NCBI RefSeq assembly: GCF_900107505.1
Contig: NZ_FNQH01000001.1
Coordinates: 310,001-374,000, forward strand
Reading direction: 5' to 3'
Source: Trichococcus collinsii
GTDB taxonomy: Bacteria; Bacillota; Bacilli; Lactobacillales; Aerococcaceae
Length of the DNA: 64,000 nt
Positions 26,833-36,167 of the stretch are shown in pieces (position 1 is the first letter of the stretch; every line of letters begins with the position of its first letter). Below the pieces are notes generated by a model. That model searched no databases, was not told the origin of the DNA, and saw only the letters and a program-made list of their open reading frames with translations. Made by a program: the position numbers and the translations under genes.

Positions 26833-28126
26833 AGTACACTATGAGGCACTTAACGAAACCGTCTATACGGAAGTATTGGACAACGGCTTGCAGGTAGTAT
26901 TGATTCCGAAAAATAAGTATTCCAAAACCTATGGCATCTTTACCACCGATTTTGGCTCGATCGATAACCAGTTTGTGCCGATAAACGGAGACAAGGAAAT
27001 CAAAATTCCGGACGGCATCGCACATTTTCTTGAACATAAGTTGTTTGAAGGCGAGGACCATGATGCCTTTGAAGATTTCGCAAAATACGGAGCTTCAGCG
27101 AATGCTTTCACTTCCTTCACGCGGACAAGCTATCTCTTTTCAGCAACGGACAACATCCCGGAAAATACGAACAGCCTGCTTGACTTCGTTCAAGACCCAC
27201 ATTTCACGGAGGAAGGCACTGAAAAGGAAAAAGGCATCATCGCCCAAGAAATCCGCATGTATGAAGATAATCCGGGCTGGCAACTTTTTTACGGGTTGCT
27301 GCGTAACCTCTATCCCGAACACCCGCTCTCGGTGGATATAGCCGGAACGGTCGACAGCATCCAGGAAATCTCGCCGGAATTGCTGCAAATCTGTTATGAC
27401 ACGTTCTACCATCCATCCAATATGAACATACTGATGATTGGTAACTTCGCCCCCGAAGAAATGATGGAAACCATCAAACAAAATCAAGCCGGAAAAACAT
27501 TTCTTCCCGCCAAACCGATCCAGCGCACCTTGCCACCGACCTCAATCCAGAACATCATTCCGTACAAAGCAATCGAAATGGATGTGCAGCGCCCGAAAGT
27601 GATGCTTGGTGTGAAAGGTTTGGATGCGGATGTCACCGGAAACCAAGCCGAAAAATACAAAATCTACGGCTCATTGTTGCTGGAATTGCTTTTCGGCCGG
27701 AGCTCCACACATTTCATTGAGCTTTATGACAATGGCTTGATCGATGACAGCTTCGGCTATTCCTTCAATTTGGATCGTTCTTTCCACTTTATGGCGATCG
27801 AATCGGATACGGAAGAACCCAAACTGTTGGAAGAAAAGCTGAAGCGGATTCTCTTGGAATGGGAAGCGGATGCTAATCTGACAAATGAGAAATTTGATTT
27901 GTTGAAGAAGAGCATGATTGGAGAACAGTTGCAGGCTTTCAACTCCCTAGAATACATCGCCAATCACTACAGCACGTTGTTGTTTTCCGGAGCCGAACTT
28001 TTTGAAGTCGTTCCGCTGATCGAAGAGACCAGTCTGGAGGACATCCGTAAATTTGCCGAAGGATATCTCAAAGAACAAAGCATGAGTACCTATGTGATTC
28101 TCCAGAAGGGAGCAAAACAGCAATGA
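26825..28126 (+). CDS. yfmH: M16 family zinc peptidase YfmH (EF-P modification-associated)
   Basis: A 433-residue M16 protein with the inverted zinc motif His67-Phe-Leu-Glu70-His71 and the downstream glutamate region EKEKGIIAQEIRMYED. It is the catalytic partner of YfmF. The start lies inside the end of yfmF and its end overlaps ymfI, so the three genes are translationally coupled. Confidence 0.9.
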   Translation: MNKVHYEALNETVYTEVLDNGLQVVLIPKNKYSKTYGIFTTDFGSIDNQFVPINGDKEIKIPDGIAHFLEHKLFEGEDHDAFEDFAKYGASANAFTSFTRTSYLFSATDNIPENTNSLLDFVQDPHFTEEGTEKEKGIIAQEIRMYEDNPGWQLFYGLLRNLYPEHPLSVDIAGTVDSIQEISPELLQICYDTFYHPSNMNILMIGNFAPEEMMETIKQNQAGKTFLPAKPIQRTLPPTSIQNIIPYKAIEMDVQRPKVMLGVKGLDADVTGNQAEKYKIYGSLLLELLFGRSSTHFIELYDNGLIDDSFGYSFNLDRSFHFMAIESDTEEPKLLEEKLKRILLEWEADANLTNEKFDLLKKSMIGEQLQAFNSLEYIANHYSTLLFSGAELFEVVPLIEETSLEDIRKFAEGYLKEQSMSTYVILQKGAKQQ

Positions 28127-28848
28127 AAGCTGCTTTGGTGACGGGAGCCTCCGGCGACATCGGGACTTCCATCGCAAGGGATTTGGCCGGTTCAGGCTGG
28201 TCGCTTTACCTGCATTATCATTCCAATCAAGAAAAAATCAATCTGTTGCTGACAGAATTGCAATCGGCCTATCCAGAACAGGAATTCTATCCGCTTTGCC
28301 TGGATTTTACCGATGAAGCAGGTGTTTCGACACTTGCTGACCATATTTTCTCGCTCCAAGCGATCGTTTTTGCGCACGGCACGACGGAATATGGGTTGCT
28401 TCAGGATATGACGTCACTGCAAATGGATGCCTTATGGGAAATGCACGTCAAAATGCCGATCCTGATCATACAAGCGCTGCAGGACAAAATCGCCCGCTCT
28501 CGCAACGGCCGCATTGTTTTCATCAGCTCTGTCTATGGAGAAGTCGGCAGCGGGCTCGAAGTGCTGTACAGCACCGTCAAAGGGGCGCAGATCGCCTTCG
28601 TTAAAGCCTACAGCAAGGAAGTTGCTTCATTGGGAGTAACCGTCAATGCCATCTGCCCAGGAGCGATTGATACGCAAATGAACGCGCATCTGGAAAACGA
28701 TGAAAAAGAGGCTCTGCTTGAGGAAATCCCTCTTGGGAGGATGGGGAAACCGGATGAAATCAGCTTCTGGGTATCCCAATTTCTGAAGGAAGACAGCCGC
28801 TACATGACGGGGCAGGCCATTTACGTATCCGGTGGCTGGCTCAGGTAA
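28123..28848 (+). CDS. ymfI: SDR-family reductase YmfI (EF-P 5-aminopentanone reductase)
   Basis: A 241-residue short-chain dehydrogenase/reductase. The cofactor loop is TGASGDIG (7-14), the catalytic Ser is at 135/136 in FISSVYG, and Tyr149-x3-Lys153 follows. FabG-like enzymes share these features. Position directly after yfmF-yfmH and before rodZ-pgsA equals that of B. subtilis YmfI, which reduces the 5-aminopentanone adduct on EF-P. The function rests on synteny. ATGA overlap with yfmH. Confidence 0.85.
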   Translation: MKAALVTGASGDIGTSIARDLAGSGWSLYLHYHSNQEKINLLLTELQSAYPEQEFYPLCLDFTDEAGVSTLADHIFSLQAIVFAHGTTEYGLLQDMTSLQMDALWEMHVKMPILIIQALQDKIARSRNGRIVFISSVYGEVGSGLEVLYSTVKGAQIAFVKAYSKEVASLGVTVNAICPGAIDTQMNAHLENDEKEALLEEIPLGRMGKPDEISFWVSQFLKEDSRYMTGQAIYVSGGWLR

Positions 28849-28881
28849 AACAGCATTGGAACTCCTTGTGAAGGAATTTTA

Positions 28882-28890
28882 TGGTATAAT
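28882..28890 (+). promoter_or_regulatory. Extended -10 promoter before rodZ
   Basis: TGGTATAAT is an extended -10 (TGN-TATAAT). TTGTGA lies only 13 bases upstream, so the -35 is poor, which suits an extended -10 promoter. Confidence 0.5.
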
Positions 28891-28934
28891 ACCCATGGTA
28901 ACTTCGGGATTTGCAAGTGAAGGCAGGTGAAGAA

Positions 28935-29810
28935 ATGGTTCAAATTGGGGAAATACTAAAAAGTGCTAGACTTTCCAAAGGATACACATTGGATGATCTG
29001 CAACAGATCACTAAAATACAGAAGCGGTATTTGATTGCGATAGAAGAAGGCGATTTTGAAATTATGCCGGGCAATTTCTATGTGCGTGCCTTCATCAAGC
29101 AGTATGCTGATACTGTGGGCTTGGATGGCGATCGCTTGTTGGGGGATCACTCAAGTGTGATTCCGGAAATACACGGGAGCAGCCAAACGGAGGATTCCGG
29201 TTCTTTTTCTCCCAGTCGCTCCGAAACTAAAAGAGCTTCAAAAAAGACGAATTTTAATTATGGCGGTTCCGTCCAGAGCCAGTTGCCTACTTTTCTGTTG
29301 GCTGTGTCGGTAATTGCCATCGTACTTGTGGTCTGGAAGGCTACATTGAACGATGATGATGAGCAGGTTCAGATCGAAGTGGCTTCGAACATCAGCCAAA
29401 CAATTATGGCATCGCAAGCGACGGTTTCTAGCGGTACAGAGCAGGCAGACAGCGCCGTTGTCGCAGAACAAACAGCGCAAGTGACCCTGGTCTCGTCTAC
29501 CAATGGTTATGCGGAATATGACGTCACCAGTTTGTCGTTGCCATCAGAGTTGAAAATCTCGGCTGTGGCAGGAGGAAGTTCCTGGATCAGCGTAAGCGTG
29601 AACGGAATCGTCCAAGAGCCTTCAGGCATCGTAGGCAGTGAAAACCCGTTGACGGTCACACTACCGTTGAACACAAGCGAAATCGAAGTGGTAGTCGGCG
29701 TGATGCCTGCAACAATCATCGAACTGGATGGGACAGTTGTCGCGATGCCAGCAGATTATCAAGAGATTCAGACCCAAACCTTATCCTTTACCGTAAAAGG
29801 TGTGGAATAA
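28935..29810 (+). CDS. RodZ-like HTH membrane protein (YmfM)
   Basis: A 291-residue protein: N-terminal HTH of the Cro/RodZ type (about 1-75, [20 protein letters not shown]), a Ser-rich basic linker, a single transmembrane helix (about 112-130), and an extracellular DUF4115-type beta domain (about 180-291). RodZ proteins connect MreB to the cell-wall elongation machinery. The ATG at 28935 has AGGTGAAGAA upstream; the frame's TTG at 28911 is unsupported. Confidence 0.85.
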   Translation: MVQIGEILKSARLSKGYTLDDLQQITKIQKRYLIAIEEGDFEIMPGNFYVRAFIKQYADTVGLDGDRLLGDHSSVIPEIHGSSQTEDSGSFSPSRSETKRASKKTNFNYGGSVQSQLPTFLLAVSVIAIVLVVWKATLNDDDEQVQIEVASNISQTIMASQATVSSGTEQADSAVVAEQTAQVTLVSSTNGYAEYDVTSLSLPSELKISAVAGGSSWISVSVNGIVQEPSGIVGSENPLTVTLPLNTSEIEVVVGVMPATIIELDGTVVAMPADYQEIQTQTLSFTVKGVE

Positions 29811-29839
29811 GGCAGGGAACATTAAAGGAGTTGCAGAAG

Positions 29840-30418
29840 TTGAATTTACCTAATAAATTGACAGCGTTGCGGATTTTTATGATTCCGTTGTTCATGATCA
29901 TCACTTTGGTTCCTTTCGATTGGGGTACGCTTGCGGTTGCCCAATCACAGATTGCCGTCAATCAGCTGGTCGGAGCCCTCATTTTTGCCATCGCCAGTTT
30001 TACGGATTGGTTGGATGGTTACATCGCCAGAAGGGACGGGTTGGTCACCAATTTCGGGAAATTTGCTGATCCATTGGCGGACAAGATGCTTGTCGCCACA
30101 GCCTTGATCGTACTTGTCGGTCAAGGGCTGGCCCCGTCGTGGGTCGTCAGCATAATCATCAGCCGGGAGTTGGCGGTAACAGGTTTACGCCTGTTGCTTG
30201 TGAAAGAAGGCGAAGTCATGGCAGCGGCATGGCCAGGGAAAATCAAAACGGCAACGCAAATGGTAGCCATCATTTTGTTGTTCGTGGATAATTTTCCTTT
30301 TCAGGCAACCGGCATTCCGGTTGCGGACATCATGTTGTATCTTTGCTTAGTTTTCACCATCTACTCAGGGGTGGATTATTTCGTCAAGAATAAACATGTT
30401 TTTGTCGGATCCATGTAA
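29840..30418 (+). CDS. pgsA: CDP-diacylglycerol-glycerol-3-phosphate 3-phosphatidyltransferase
   Basis: A 192-residue membrane enzyme making phosphatidylglycerol phosphate, the committed step to phosphatidylglycerol and the donor for lipoteichoic acid. The CDP-alcohol transferase motif is complete, from DWLDGYIARR to FGKFADPLADK. The TTG at 29840 is used because AAAGGAG is 9 bases upstream; a TTG at 29831 abuts it. Confidence 0.94.
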   Translation: MNLPNKLTALRIFMIPLFMIITLVPFDWGTLAVAQSQIAVNQLVGALIFAIASFTDWLDGYIARRDGLVTNFGKFADPLADKMLVATALIVLVGQGLAPSWVVSIIISRELAVTGLRLLLVKEGEVMAAAWPGKIKTATQMVAIILLFVDNFPFQATGIPVADIMLYLCLVFTIYSGVDYFVKNKHVFVGSM

Positions 30419-30441
30419 TTTTCCATGTAATTTTAATAAAT

Positions 30442-30513
30442 AAGAAGGGCTGGGTTGCATCAGATTGCAACCTGAACAAAAGGAAACGCGATTCTTTTGT
30501 GCCCTTCTTTTTC
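30442..30513 (+). terminator. Branched terminator after pgsA
   Basis: Outer stem AAGAAGGGC with GCCCTTCTT encloses two further stems, GGTTGCA/TGCAACC and ACAAAAG/CTTTTGT, giving a three-way junction, followed by TTTTCTTT. It is unusual for an intrinsic terminator. A tandem duplication of CCATGTAATTTT (30411-30434) precedes it. Confidence 0.6.
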
Positions 30514-30582
30514 TTTATCTTTTTTATGCAATTGGAGTTTTTGTTTTATTTAAGCGAATACTATGGATGTGAGGGATTAAAT

Positions 30583-31839
30583 ATGAATGCAGAAATCATT
30601 TCAGTCGGAACGGAATTGTTGATGGGGCAAATAGTGAATTCGGATGCGGCGTTCATCGCCAAAGAACTGACCGGTTTGGGCATAGATTCGTATTTCCAGA
30701 CGGTTGTCGGCGATAATCCGGGGAAAATAAAAGAAGTGATCAAAATAGCTGAATCAAGAAGCGACCTGTTGATTTTTACAGGAGGGCTCGGACCCACCCG
30801 GGATGATTTGACCAAACAAACCGTAGCGGAGCACCTTGAGGAAGAGCTTGTCATGGATGAAGCGGGGTTGACGCATATCCAGAAATGGTTTGAACGTTCG
30901 GGAAGGAGCATGACGAAAAACAATGAACTTCAAGCTTTAGTGTTCAGGAGCGGTAGTGTCTTCCCGAACCCGATTGGACAAGCGCTCGGCACCTATACCG
31001 AAAAGAATGGGACAGGTTATTTGCTGCTGCCAGGCCCGCCAAGAGAACTTGAGCAGATGTTTCTGCAATTTGTGAAGCCGTTCCTTTCCAGCAAGTATGA
31101 AGATCAGCAAGTCATTTCATCGAAGACGCTCCGCTTTTTCGGAATCGGTGAGTCCACCTTGACCACGGTTTTGGATGAACTGATCCGCAATCAGACCAAC
31201 CCAACGATAGCCCCATATGCCGGGAAATACGAAGTGACCTTGAGACTCACCGCAAACGCTGCAACAGAAGTGATTTGCGGTGAGCTATTGGATGAAAAAA
31301 AAGCGGAAATATTGGCGCTTGTCGGAGAATATCATTATGGTGACGGCGACGAATCCAGCCTTGCCGAAGTTGTAGGCAAGAAATTGTTGAAGGTCAAAAA
31401 ATCGATCAGCGCGGCTGAGAGCTTGACTGGAGGGCTTTTTCAAGCTGAACTTGTCAAGGTTCCCGGCATCAGCGAGGTCTTCGCTGGAGGCATCGTTTCT
31501 TACCAAGAAGGTGCCAAACAACAGGTACTCGGCGTTCCAGAAAATATTCTTGAGACATACGGAATGGTCAGTCCTGAGTGTGCGGTTGCGATGGCGGAGC
31601 GTGCGCGCGAACTGTTTAATACTGAGTTGGGCATTTCTTTCACAGGCGTTGCTGGACCTGATCAACTGGAGAACAAGCCAGCCGGGACGGTATGGATTGC
31701 CTTAAGCCAAAAAAATGGACCGACAGCCGTCCAAGGTTTCCGGTTTTCCCGTGATCGCCTCGGAAACCGGGAACAGGCAGTGATGCAGGGATTTGATATA
31801 ATTCGGCGGAATTTGCTGGATTCTGAGTTTGAAGAATAA
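30583..31839 (+). CDS. cinA: CinA family protein (nicotinamide-nucleotide amidase)
   Basis: A 418-residue protein. The N-terminal MoCF-like domain (about 1-170) begins NAEIISVGTELLMGQIVNSD and has FTGGLGPTRDD. The C-terminal CinA domain (about 260-418) contains AAESLTGGLF and SFTGVAGPD. It deamidates NMN and is co-expressed with recA in competent bacteria. GAGGG precedes the ATG. The order pgsA-cinA-recA is conserved in Firmicutes. Confidence 0.93.
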   Translation: MNAEIISVGTELLMGQIVNSDAAFIAKELTGLGIDSYFQTVVGDNPGKIKEVIKIAESRSDLLIFTGGLGPTRDDLTKQTVAEHLEEELVMDEAGLTHIQKWFERSGRSMTKNNELQALVFRSGSVFPNPIGQALGTYTEKNGTGYLLLPGPPRELEQMFLQFVKPFLSSKYEDQQVISSKTLRFFGIGESTLTTVLDELIRNQTNPTIAPYAGKYEVTLRLTANAATEVICGELLDEKKAEILALVGEYHYGDGDESSLAEVVGKKLLKVKKSISAAESLTGGLFQAELVKVPGISEVFAGGIVSYQEGAKQQVLGVPENILETYGMVSPECAVAMAERARELFNTELGISFTGVAGPDQLENKPAGTVWIALSQKNGPTAVQGFRFSRDRLGNREQAVMQGFDIIRRNLLDSEFEE

Positions 31840-31844
31840 AAAAA

Positions 31845-31858
31845 CGAACATCTGTTCA
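31845..31858 (+). promoter_or_regulatory. LexA (SOS) box upstream of recA
   Basis: CGAACATCTGTTCA matches the Gram-positive LexA consensus, GAAC-N4-GTTC, with both half-sites exact. It lies directly upstream of the recA -35 box, so LexA would hinder polymerase binding. Confidence 0.88.
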
Positions 31859-31866
31859 CTTTAATC

Positions 31867-31895
31867 TTGCTTTTTTGCCCGGAACAGGATAGTAT
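31867..31895 (+). promoter_or_regulatory. recA promoter
   Basis: TTGCTT (31867-31872), 17-base spacer, TAGTAT (31890-31895), 50 bases before the recA start and 8 bases after the LexA box. Confidence 0.7.
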
Positions 31896-31944
31896 TACGT
31901 TGTGGTGTTAATGCATGCAAATGAAAGCTTGGAGGAAATAATAG

Positions 31945-33015
31945 ATGGCTAATTTAAATGAAAATAGACAAAAAGCCTTGGATGAGGCTCTGAAAAAGAT
32001 AGAAAGAAATTTTGGTAAAGGTTCGGTTATGAAGCTTGGCGAAAAAGTGGACACACAAATATCCACTGTACCGAGTGGTTCGTTGGCTCTTGATGTTGCG
32101 TTGGGCGTAGGCGGTTATCCGAGAGGCCGTATCATCGAAGTGTACGGTCCTGAATCTTCAGGTAAAACAACCGTTGCGCTCCATGCGATTGCTGAAGTGC
32201 AAAAGAAAGGCGGCGTTGCTGCCTTCATAGATGCTGAGCATGCTTTGGATCCAAAATATGCTGCAGCTTTAGGCGTGGATATCGATGAATTATTGCTATC
32301 CCAACCGGATACAGGCGAGCAAGGGCTGGAAATCGCTGACGCTTTGGTTTCATCCGGGGCTGTCGACATTGTGGTCATTGACTCGGTTGCCGCATTGGTT
32401 CCGCGTGCTGAAATAGAAGGCGAAATGGGAGACTCCCATATGGGTCTGCAAGCACGTCTGATGTCCCAAGCTTTACGAAAACTATCCGGATCTATCAACA
32501 AAACAAAAACGATTGCCATCTTTATCAACCAAGTTCGTGAGAAAATCGGCATCATGTTCGGCAATCCGGAAACGACACCAGGAGGAAGAGCGCTTAAATT
32601 TTACGCTACCATCCGTCTGGAAGTACGAAGAGCGGAACAGATCAAGAGCGGAACAGAGATTATGGGTAACCGCACAAAAATCAAAGTAGTCAAAAATAAA
32701 GTTGCGCCGCCATTCAGAACAGCTGAAGTGGACATCATGTACGGGGAAGGCATTTCCCAAGTCGGCGAAATCATCGATATGGCTTCAGAGAAGGATATCG
32801 TCAACAAGAGTGGCGCTTGGTATGCCTACAAAGGGGAACGCATCGGTCAAGGCCGCGAAAATGCGAAAAAATTCCTGACTGAGCATCCAGAGATGAGAGC
32901 TGAAATCGAGAAGCTTGTCCGTGACGAATATGGCATAGGCGATAAAAAAGCGGTAGAGGCAAAAGCAAAGGAAAAAGACGAGCCGGTTGGATCGGTAGAT
33001 CTGTTGGACGAGTAA
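31945..33015 (+). CDS. recA: Recombinase RecA
   Basis: A 356-residue recombinase that coats single-stranded DNA, drives strand exchange and triggers LexA self-cleavage. Walker A is GPESSGKT (68-75) and Walker B lies in [14 protein letters not shown]. The DNA-binding loops L1 and L2 include the region around [25 protein letters not shown] precedes the ATG. It is SOS-regulated by the LexA box upstream and ends at a strong terminator. Confidence 0.98.
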   Translation: MANLNENRQKALDEALKKIERNFGKGSVMKLGEKVDTQISTVPSGSLALDVALGVGGYPRGRIIEVYGPESSGKTTVALHAIAEVQKKGGVAAFIDAEHALDPKYAAALGVDIDELLLSQPDTGEQGLEIADALVSSGAVDIVVIDSVAALVPRAEIEGEMGDSHMGLQARLMSQALRKLSGSINKTKTIAIFINQVREKIGIMFGNPETTPGGRALKFYATIRLEVRRAEQIKSGTEIMGNRTKIKVVKNKVAPPFRTAEVDIMYGEGISQVGEIIDMASEKDIVNKSGAWYAYKGERIGQGRENAKKFLTEHPEMRAEIEKLVRDEYGIGDKKAVEAKAKEKDEPVGSVDLLDE

Positions 33016-33027
33016 TCAGTATTTTTG

Positions 33028-33067
33028 AAGAGGCCGGGACCAAAATCCGGGTCTCTTTCTTTTTTTT
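33028..33067 (+). terminator. recA terminator
   Basis: GAGGCCGGGA with TCCGGGTCTC, 6-base loop, followed by an almost unbroken T-run. Confidence 0.9.
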
Positions 33068-33133
33068 AAAACGTGAAATAGGGCAATATAGAAATAAGAA
33101 TAAATGTATTTTGGTTATGTTACCGTTTTATCG

Positions 33134-33162
33134 TTGACATGTCAGTATTCTACGTTTAGAAT
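33134..33162 (+). promoter_or_regulatory. Promoter of rny
   Basis: Consensus TTGACA (33134-33139), 17-base spacer, TAGAAT (33157-33162). The leader to rny is about 90 bases. Confidence 0.8.
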
Positions 33163-33255
33163 GAATTTATTTGCATCGTTTCATTCTGCACATTGTAAAA
33201 CTAATTTTTATTCATTTTTTTGACAACAAAATTAAATAGATACGGAGGTGAAACT

Positions 33256-34815
33256 ATGGATATATGGACTTTAGCCTTCGCTATCATAGCTTTAATTTTT
33301 GGTGTCGTTGTCGGATATTTATATCGAAAATCGAATCACGAAAAAGAAATAGCTGGTGCCAAAAATACCGCTTCCCTAATTCTTGAAGATGCTCGTAAAG
33401 AAGCAGAAACAACAAAAAGAGAAGCTATGTTAGAGGCGAAGGATGAGAACCACAAATACCGCTCAGAAATAGAAGATGAATTGCGCGAACGACGCGGTGA
33501 GGTTCAAAAACAAGAAAATCGATTAATCCAAAGAGAAGAAAATTTGGATAGAAAAGATGCCAGTCTATCAAAACGTGAGCAATCTATCGAGTCAAAAGAG
33601 GATAATCTTGTCAAAAGACAAAACGCTTTAGTTTCTGAGGAAAATCGCATTCAAGCATTGGTGGAAGAGCAACAACATGAATTGGAAAGAATCGCTACCT
33701 TATCCCGTGAAGATGCAAGAAATATCATCATGCATGAAACGGAAAATCAACTTTCGCATGAAATTGCAGTTATGATCAGAGAATCTGACCAAAAAGCGAA
33801 AGATGAAGCAGATCGTAATGCGAAAAACATTATCCTGCAGGCGATTCAAAGAAGTGCAGCCGATTTAGTTTCGGAAGCAACAGTTTCAGTTGTTACATTA
33901 CCTAACGATGACATGAAAGGCCGTATCATTGGCCGCGAAGGAAGAAACATTCGGACTTTGGAGACATTGACAGGTATTGACCTGATCATCGATGATACGC
34001 CAGAAGCTGTCGTATTAAGCGGATTTGATCCTATCCGAAGAGAAATTGCAAAAATGGCTTTGGAGAAATTAATTCAAGATGGACGTATCCATCCTGCAAG
34101 AATTGAGGAAGCAGTTGAGAAAGCCCGTAAGGATATGGATGAACGCATAAGAGAAATCGGCGAACAAGCAACTTTTGAAGTTGGCATCCATTCTTTGCAT
34201 CCTGATCTGATTAAAATTTTGGGACGTCTGCATTTCCGCACTAGTTATGGACAAAATGTCCTAAACCACAGCATCGAAGTCGCAAAACTTTGCGGCGTAA
34301 TGGCTGGGGAACTAGGCGAAGATATCAATCTGGCCAAACGTGCAGGTCTGTTGCATGACATCGGAAAAGCTCTCGATCATGAAATAGAGGGTTCACACGT
34401 TGAAATCGGCGCAGAAATCGCCCAAAAATACAAAGAAAATCCGGTTGTCATCAATGCAATTGCCTCACATCATGGAGATGTTGAAGCAAACTCAATCATA
34501 TCAGTATTGGTCGCATCTGCTGACGCTTTATCTGCTGCTCGTCCGGGCGCAAGAAGTGAATCTCTGGAAAACTACATTCGTCGTTTGGAGAAACTGGAAG
34601 GAATTGCGAACAGTTTTGAAGGCGTAGCAAGCAGTTTTGCTATCCAAGCAGGAAGAGAGATCCGCGTCATGGTCAAGCCAGACCAACTTGACGATTCTCA
34701 AGCTATTCGTGTAGCTCGTGAGATTAGAAAGAAAATCGAAGAAGAACTAGATTATCCGGGACACATCAAGGTTACGGTTATACGCGAAACAAGAGTAATT
34801 GAATATGCCAAATAA
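33256..34815 (+). CDS. rny: Ribonuclease Y
   Basis: A 519-residue membrane-anchored endoribonuclease that initiates mRNA decay. It has an N-terminal helix (about 3-22), a long coiled coil (about 30-200), a KH domain ([15 protein letters not shown]) and an HD domain with [12 protein letters not shown]. The ATG at 33256 has GGAGGTG upstream. Its operon partners ymdB and ricA match B. subtilis; RicA is part of the complex that tunes RNase Y, and the ricA gene here is out of frame. Confidence 0.97.
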   Translation: MDIWTLAFAIIALIFGVVVGYLYRKSNHEKEIAGAKNTASLILEDARKEAETTKREAMLEAKDENHKYRSEIEDELRERRGEVQKQENRLIQREENLDRKDASLSKREQSIESKEDNLVKRQNALVSEENRIQALVEEQQHELERIATLSREDARNIIMHETENQLSHEIAVMIRESDQKAKDEADRNAKNIILQAIQRSAADLVSEATVSVVTLPNDDMKGRIIGREGRNIRTLETLTGIDLIIDDTPEAVVLSGFDPIRREIAKMALEKLIQDGRIHPARIEEAVEKARKDMDERIREIGEQATFEVGIHSLHPDLIKILGRLHFRTSYGQNVLNHSIEVAKLCGVMAGELGEDINLAKRAGLLHDIGKALDHEIEGSHVEIGAEIAQKYKENPVVINAIASHHGDVEANSIISVLVASADALSAARPGARSESLENYIRRLEKLEGIANSFEGVASSFAIQAGREIRVMVKPDQLDDSQAIRVAREIRKKIEEELDYPGHIKVTVIRETRVIEYAK

Positions 34816-34825
34816 TGAAATACCA

Positions 34826-34856
34826 AACGGGACATCCTATTGTCCCGTTTTTTGCT
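34826..34856 (+). terminator. Terminator after rny
   Basis: AACGGGAC/GTCCCGTT stem with an 8-base loop, then T6. Confidence 0.88.
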
Positions 34857-34957
34857 TTTTATGGATATTCCGACCGACGGGCAGGGGTGCAACGGCTTAT
34901 CTAAACAGACAAAATATGTTACTATAAAAAGACTAGAATTTAGAGAAGAGGCTGAAG

Positions 34958-35764
34958 ATGAAAGTATTATTTATTGGGGATGTCGTAGGTTCAATCGGCA
35001 GACAGATGCTGCAGGATACACTCCCACAACTGAAGAAACATTACCGTCCGCAAGTGACCATTGTGAACGGAGAAAATGCGGCTGGCGGAAGAGGCATAAC
35101 GGAAAAAATTTACAAAGAATTTTTGCAGACTGGTGTGGACGTTATCACCATGGGGAACCATACGTGGGATAACCGTGACATATTCGAATTCATCGGAACA
35201 GCCAACAAGATGATCCGTCCGGCTAATTTTCCAGAAGGCACTCCCGGCATAGGGTTTACAATCATAAAAGTGAATCAACTGAAGTTGGCTGTGGTGAACC
35301 TGCACGGACGAGTCTTCATGAACAGTCTGGATGACCCTTTCCGCAAAGCGGATGAAATCCTGGAGCAGGTCCGGAAAGAAACGAATTGCATCTTTGTCGA
35401 TTTCCACGCCGAAACGACCAGCGAAAAACAAGCAATGGGCTGGTATTTGGATGGGCGTGTTTCTGCTATGGTCGGTACACATACTCATGTACAGACAAAT
35501 GATGCGCGTATTTTGCCGGAAGGGACAGGCTATCTGACGGATGCAGGAATGACCGGGGCTTACGACAGTATCTTAGGCGTCGAAAAAGAAATCATCATTC
35601 AGAAGTTTCTGACGCAAATGCCGATTCGGCATGAAGTGCCCGAAAAAGGGAGAAAATTACTTTCCGGTTGCTATATTGAAATCAATGATCAAACCGGCAA
35701 GTGCGTAAAAATCGAGAACATCGTAATAAATGAAGATCGCCCATTTGGAGGGGAATTCTATTGA
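34958..35764 (+). CDS. ymdB: YmdB-type metallophosphoesterase
   Basis: A 268-residue calcineurin-like phosphodiesterase of the TIGR00282 type. The di-metal site includes Asp8 in FIGDVVGSIG, VNGENAAGG, MGNHTWDN, the VDFHAE segment and GTHTHVQTND. B. subtilis YmdB hydrolyses 2',3'-cyclic nucleotides and affects the motile/biofilm switch. The stop codon overlaps the TTG start of ricA. Confidence 0.93.
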   Translation: MKVLFIGDVVGSIGRQMLQDTLPQLKKHYRPQVTIVNGENAAGGRGITEKIYKEFLQTGVDVITMGNHTWDNRDIFEFIGTANKMIRPANFPEGTPGIGFTIIKVNQLKLAVVNLHGRVFMNSLDDPFRKADEILEQVRKETNCIFVDFHAETTSEKQAMGWYLDGRVSAMVGTHTHVQTNDARILPEGTGYLTDAGMTGAYDSILGVEKEIIIQKFLTQMPIRHEVPEKGRKLLSGCYIEINDQTGKCVKIENIVINEDRPFGGEFY

Positions 35765-36134
35765 GCCAAGAACTGCCTATCGAAGGCCCGGCAGAAGCAG
35801 AATTGAATAGACTGATTGAAATACTGAAAAAAATGAAGTGATCGTCCGCTATCAAGAGGCCGAAGAAAATACAAAAGACAATCGGGTGTTGGAGCAATTG
35901 GTCGAAACCATCAAAAGCAAGCAAAAAGAAGTTGCGGCTTTTGAACATTATGCTAAGCCGGCAGCAGCAGAAAAAACAGCCGCTGAATTAGTGGAGCTGA
36001 ATAAGCAATTGAAGGACAACATAGCGGTCCAACAATACAGGGAAGCTTTATGGGATGCCAATGAACTATTGGAAAATGTCATAAGTATCATCCAACGCGG
36101 CGTCGATGACGCTATCGAAAAAGATGAACCATGA
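35761..36134 (+). pseudogene. ricA: RicA/YmcA (YlbF family) with a -1 frameshift in a poly-A run
   Basis: The reading starts at TTG 35761, with GGAGGGG upstream and overlapping the ymdB stop. It runs MSQELPIEGPAEAELNRL and stops at TGA 35839-35841. From 35832 the other frame continues as NEVIVRYQEAEENTKDN and onward to 36134, with clear YlbF/YmcA family character. Adding one A to the seven at 35827-35833, or a -1 slip there, joins them into about 124 residues. RicA works with RicF and RicT on RNase Y maturation in B. subtilis, and it stands just before mutS as there. Mutation, sequencing error or recoding are all possible. A GTG at 35838 could start a 98-residue fragment but has no RBS. Confidence 0.75.
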
Positions 36135-36167
36135 TGATTGAAGAGATATATTAATTGAGGTGAAAAA

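Noticed and set aside
35838-36134. Independent 98-residue gene starting at GTG 35838
   Set aside because: No RBS, and the preceding frame supplies the conserved N-terminal helix of the YlbF family.
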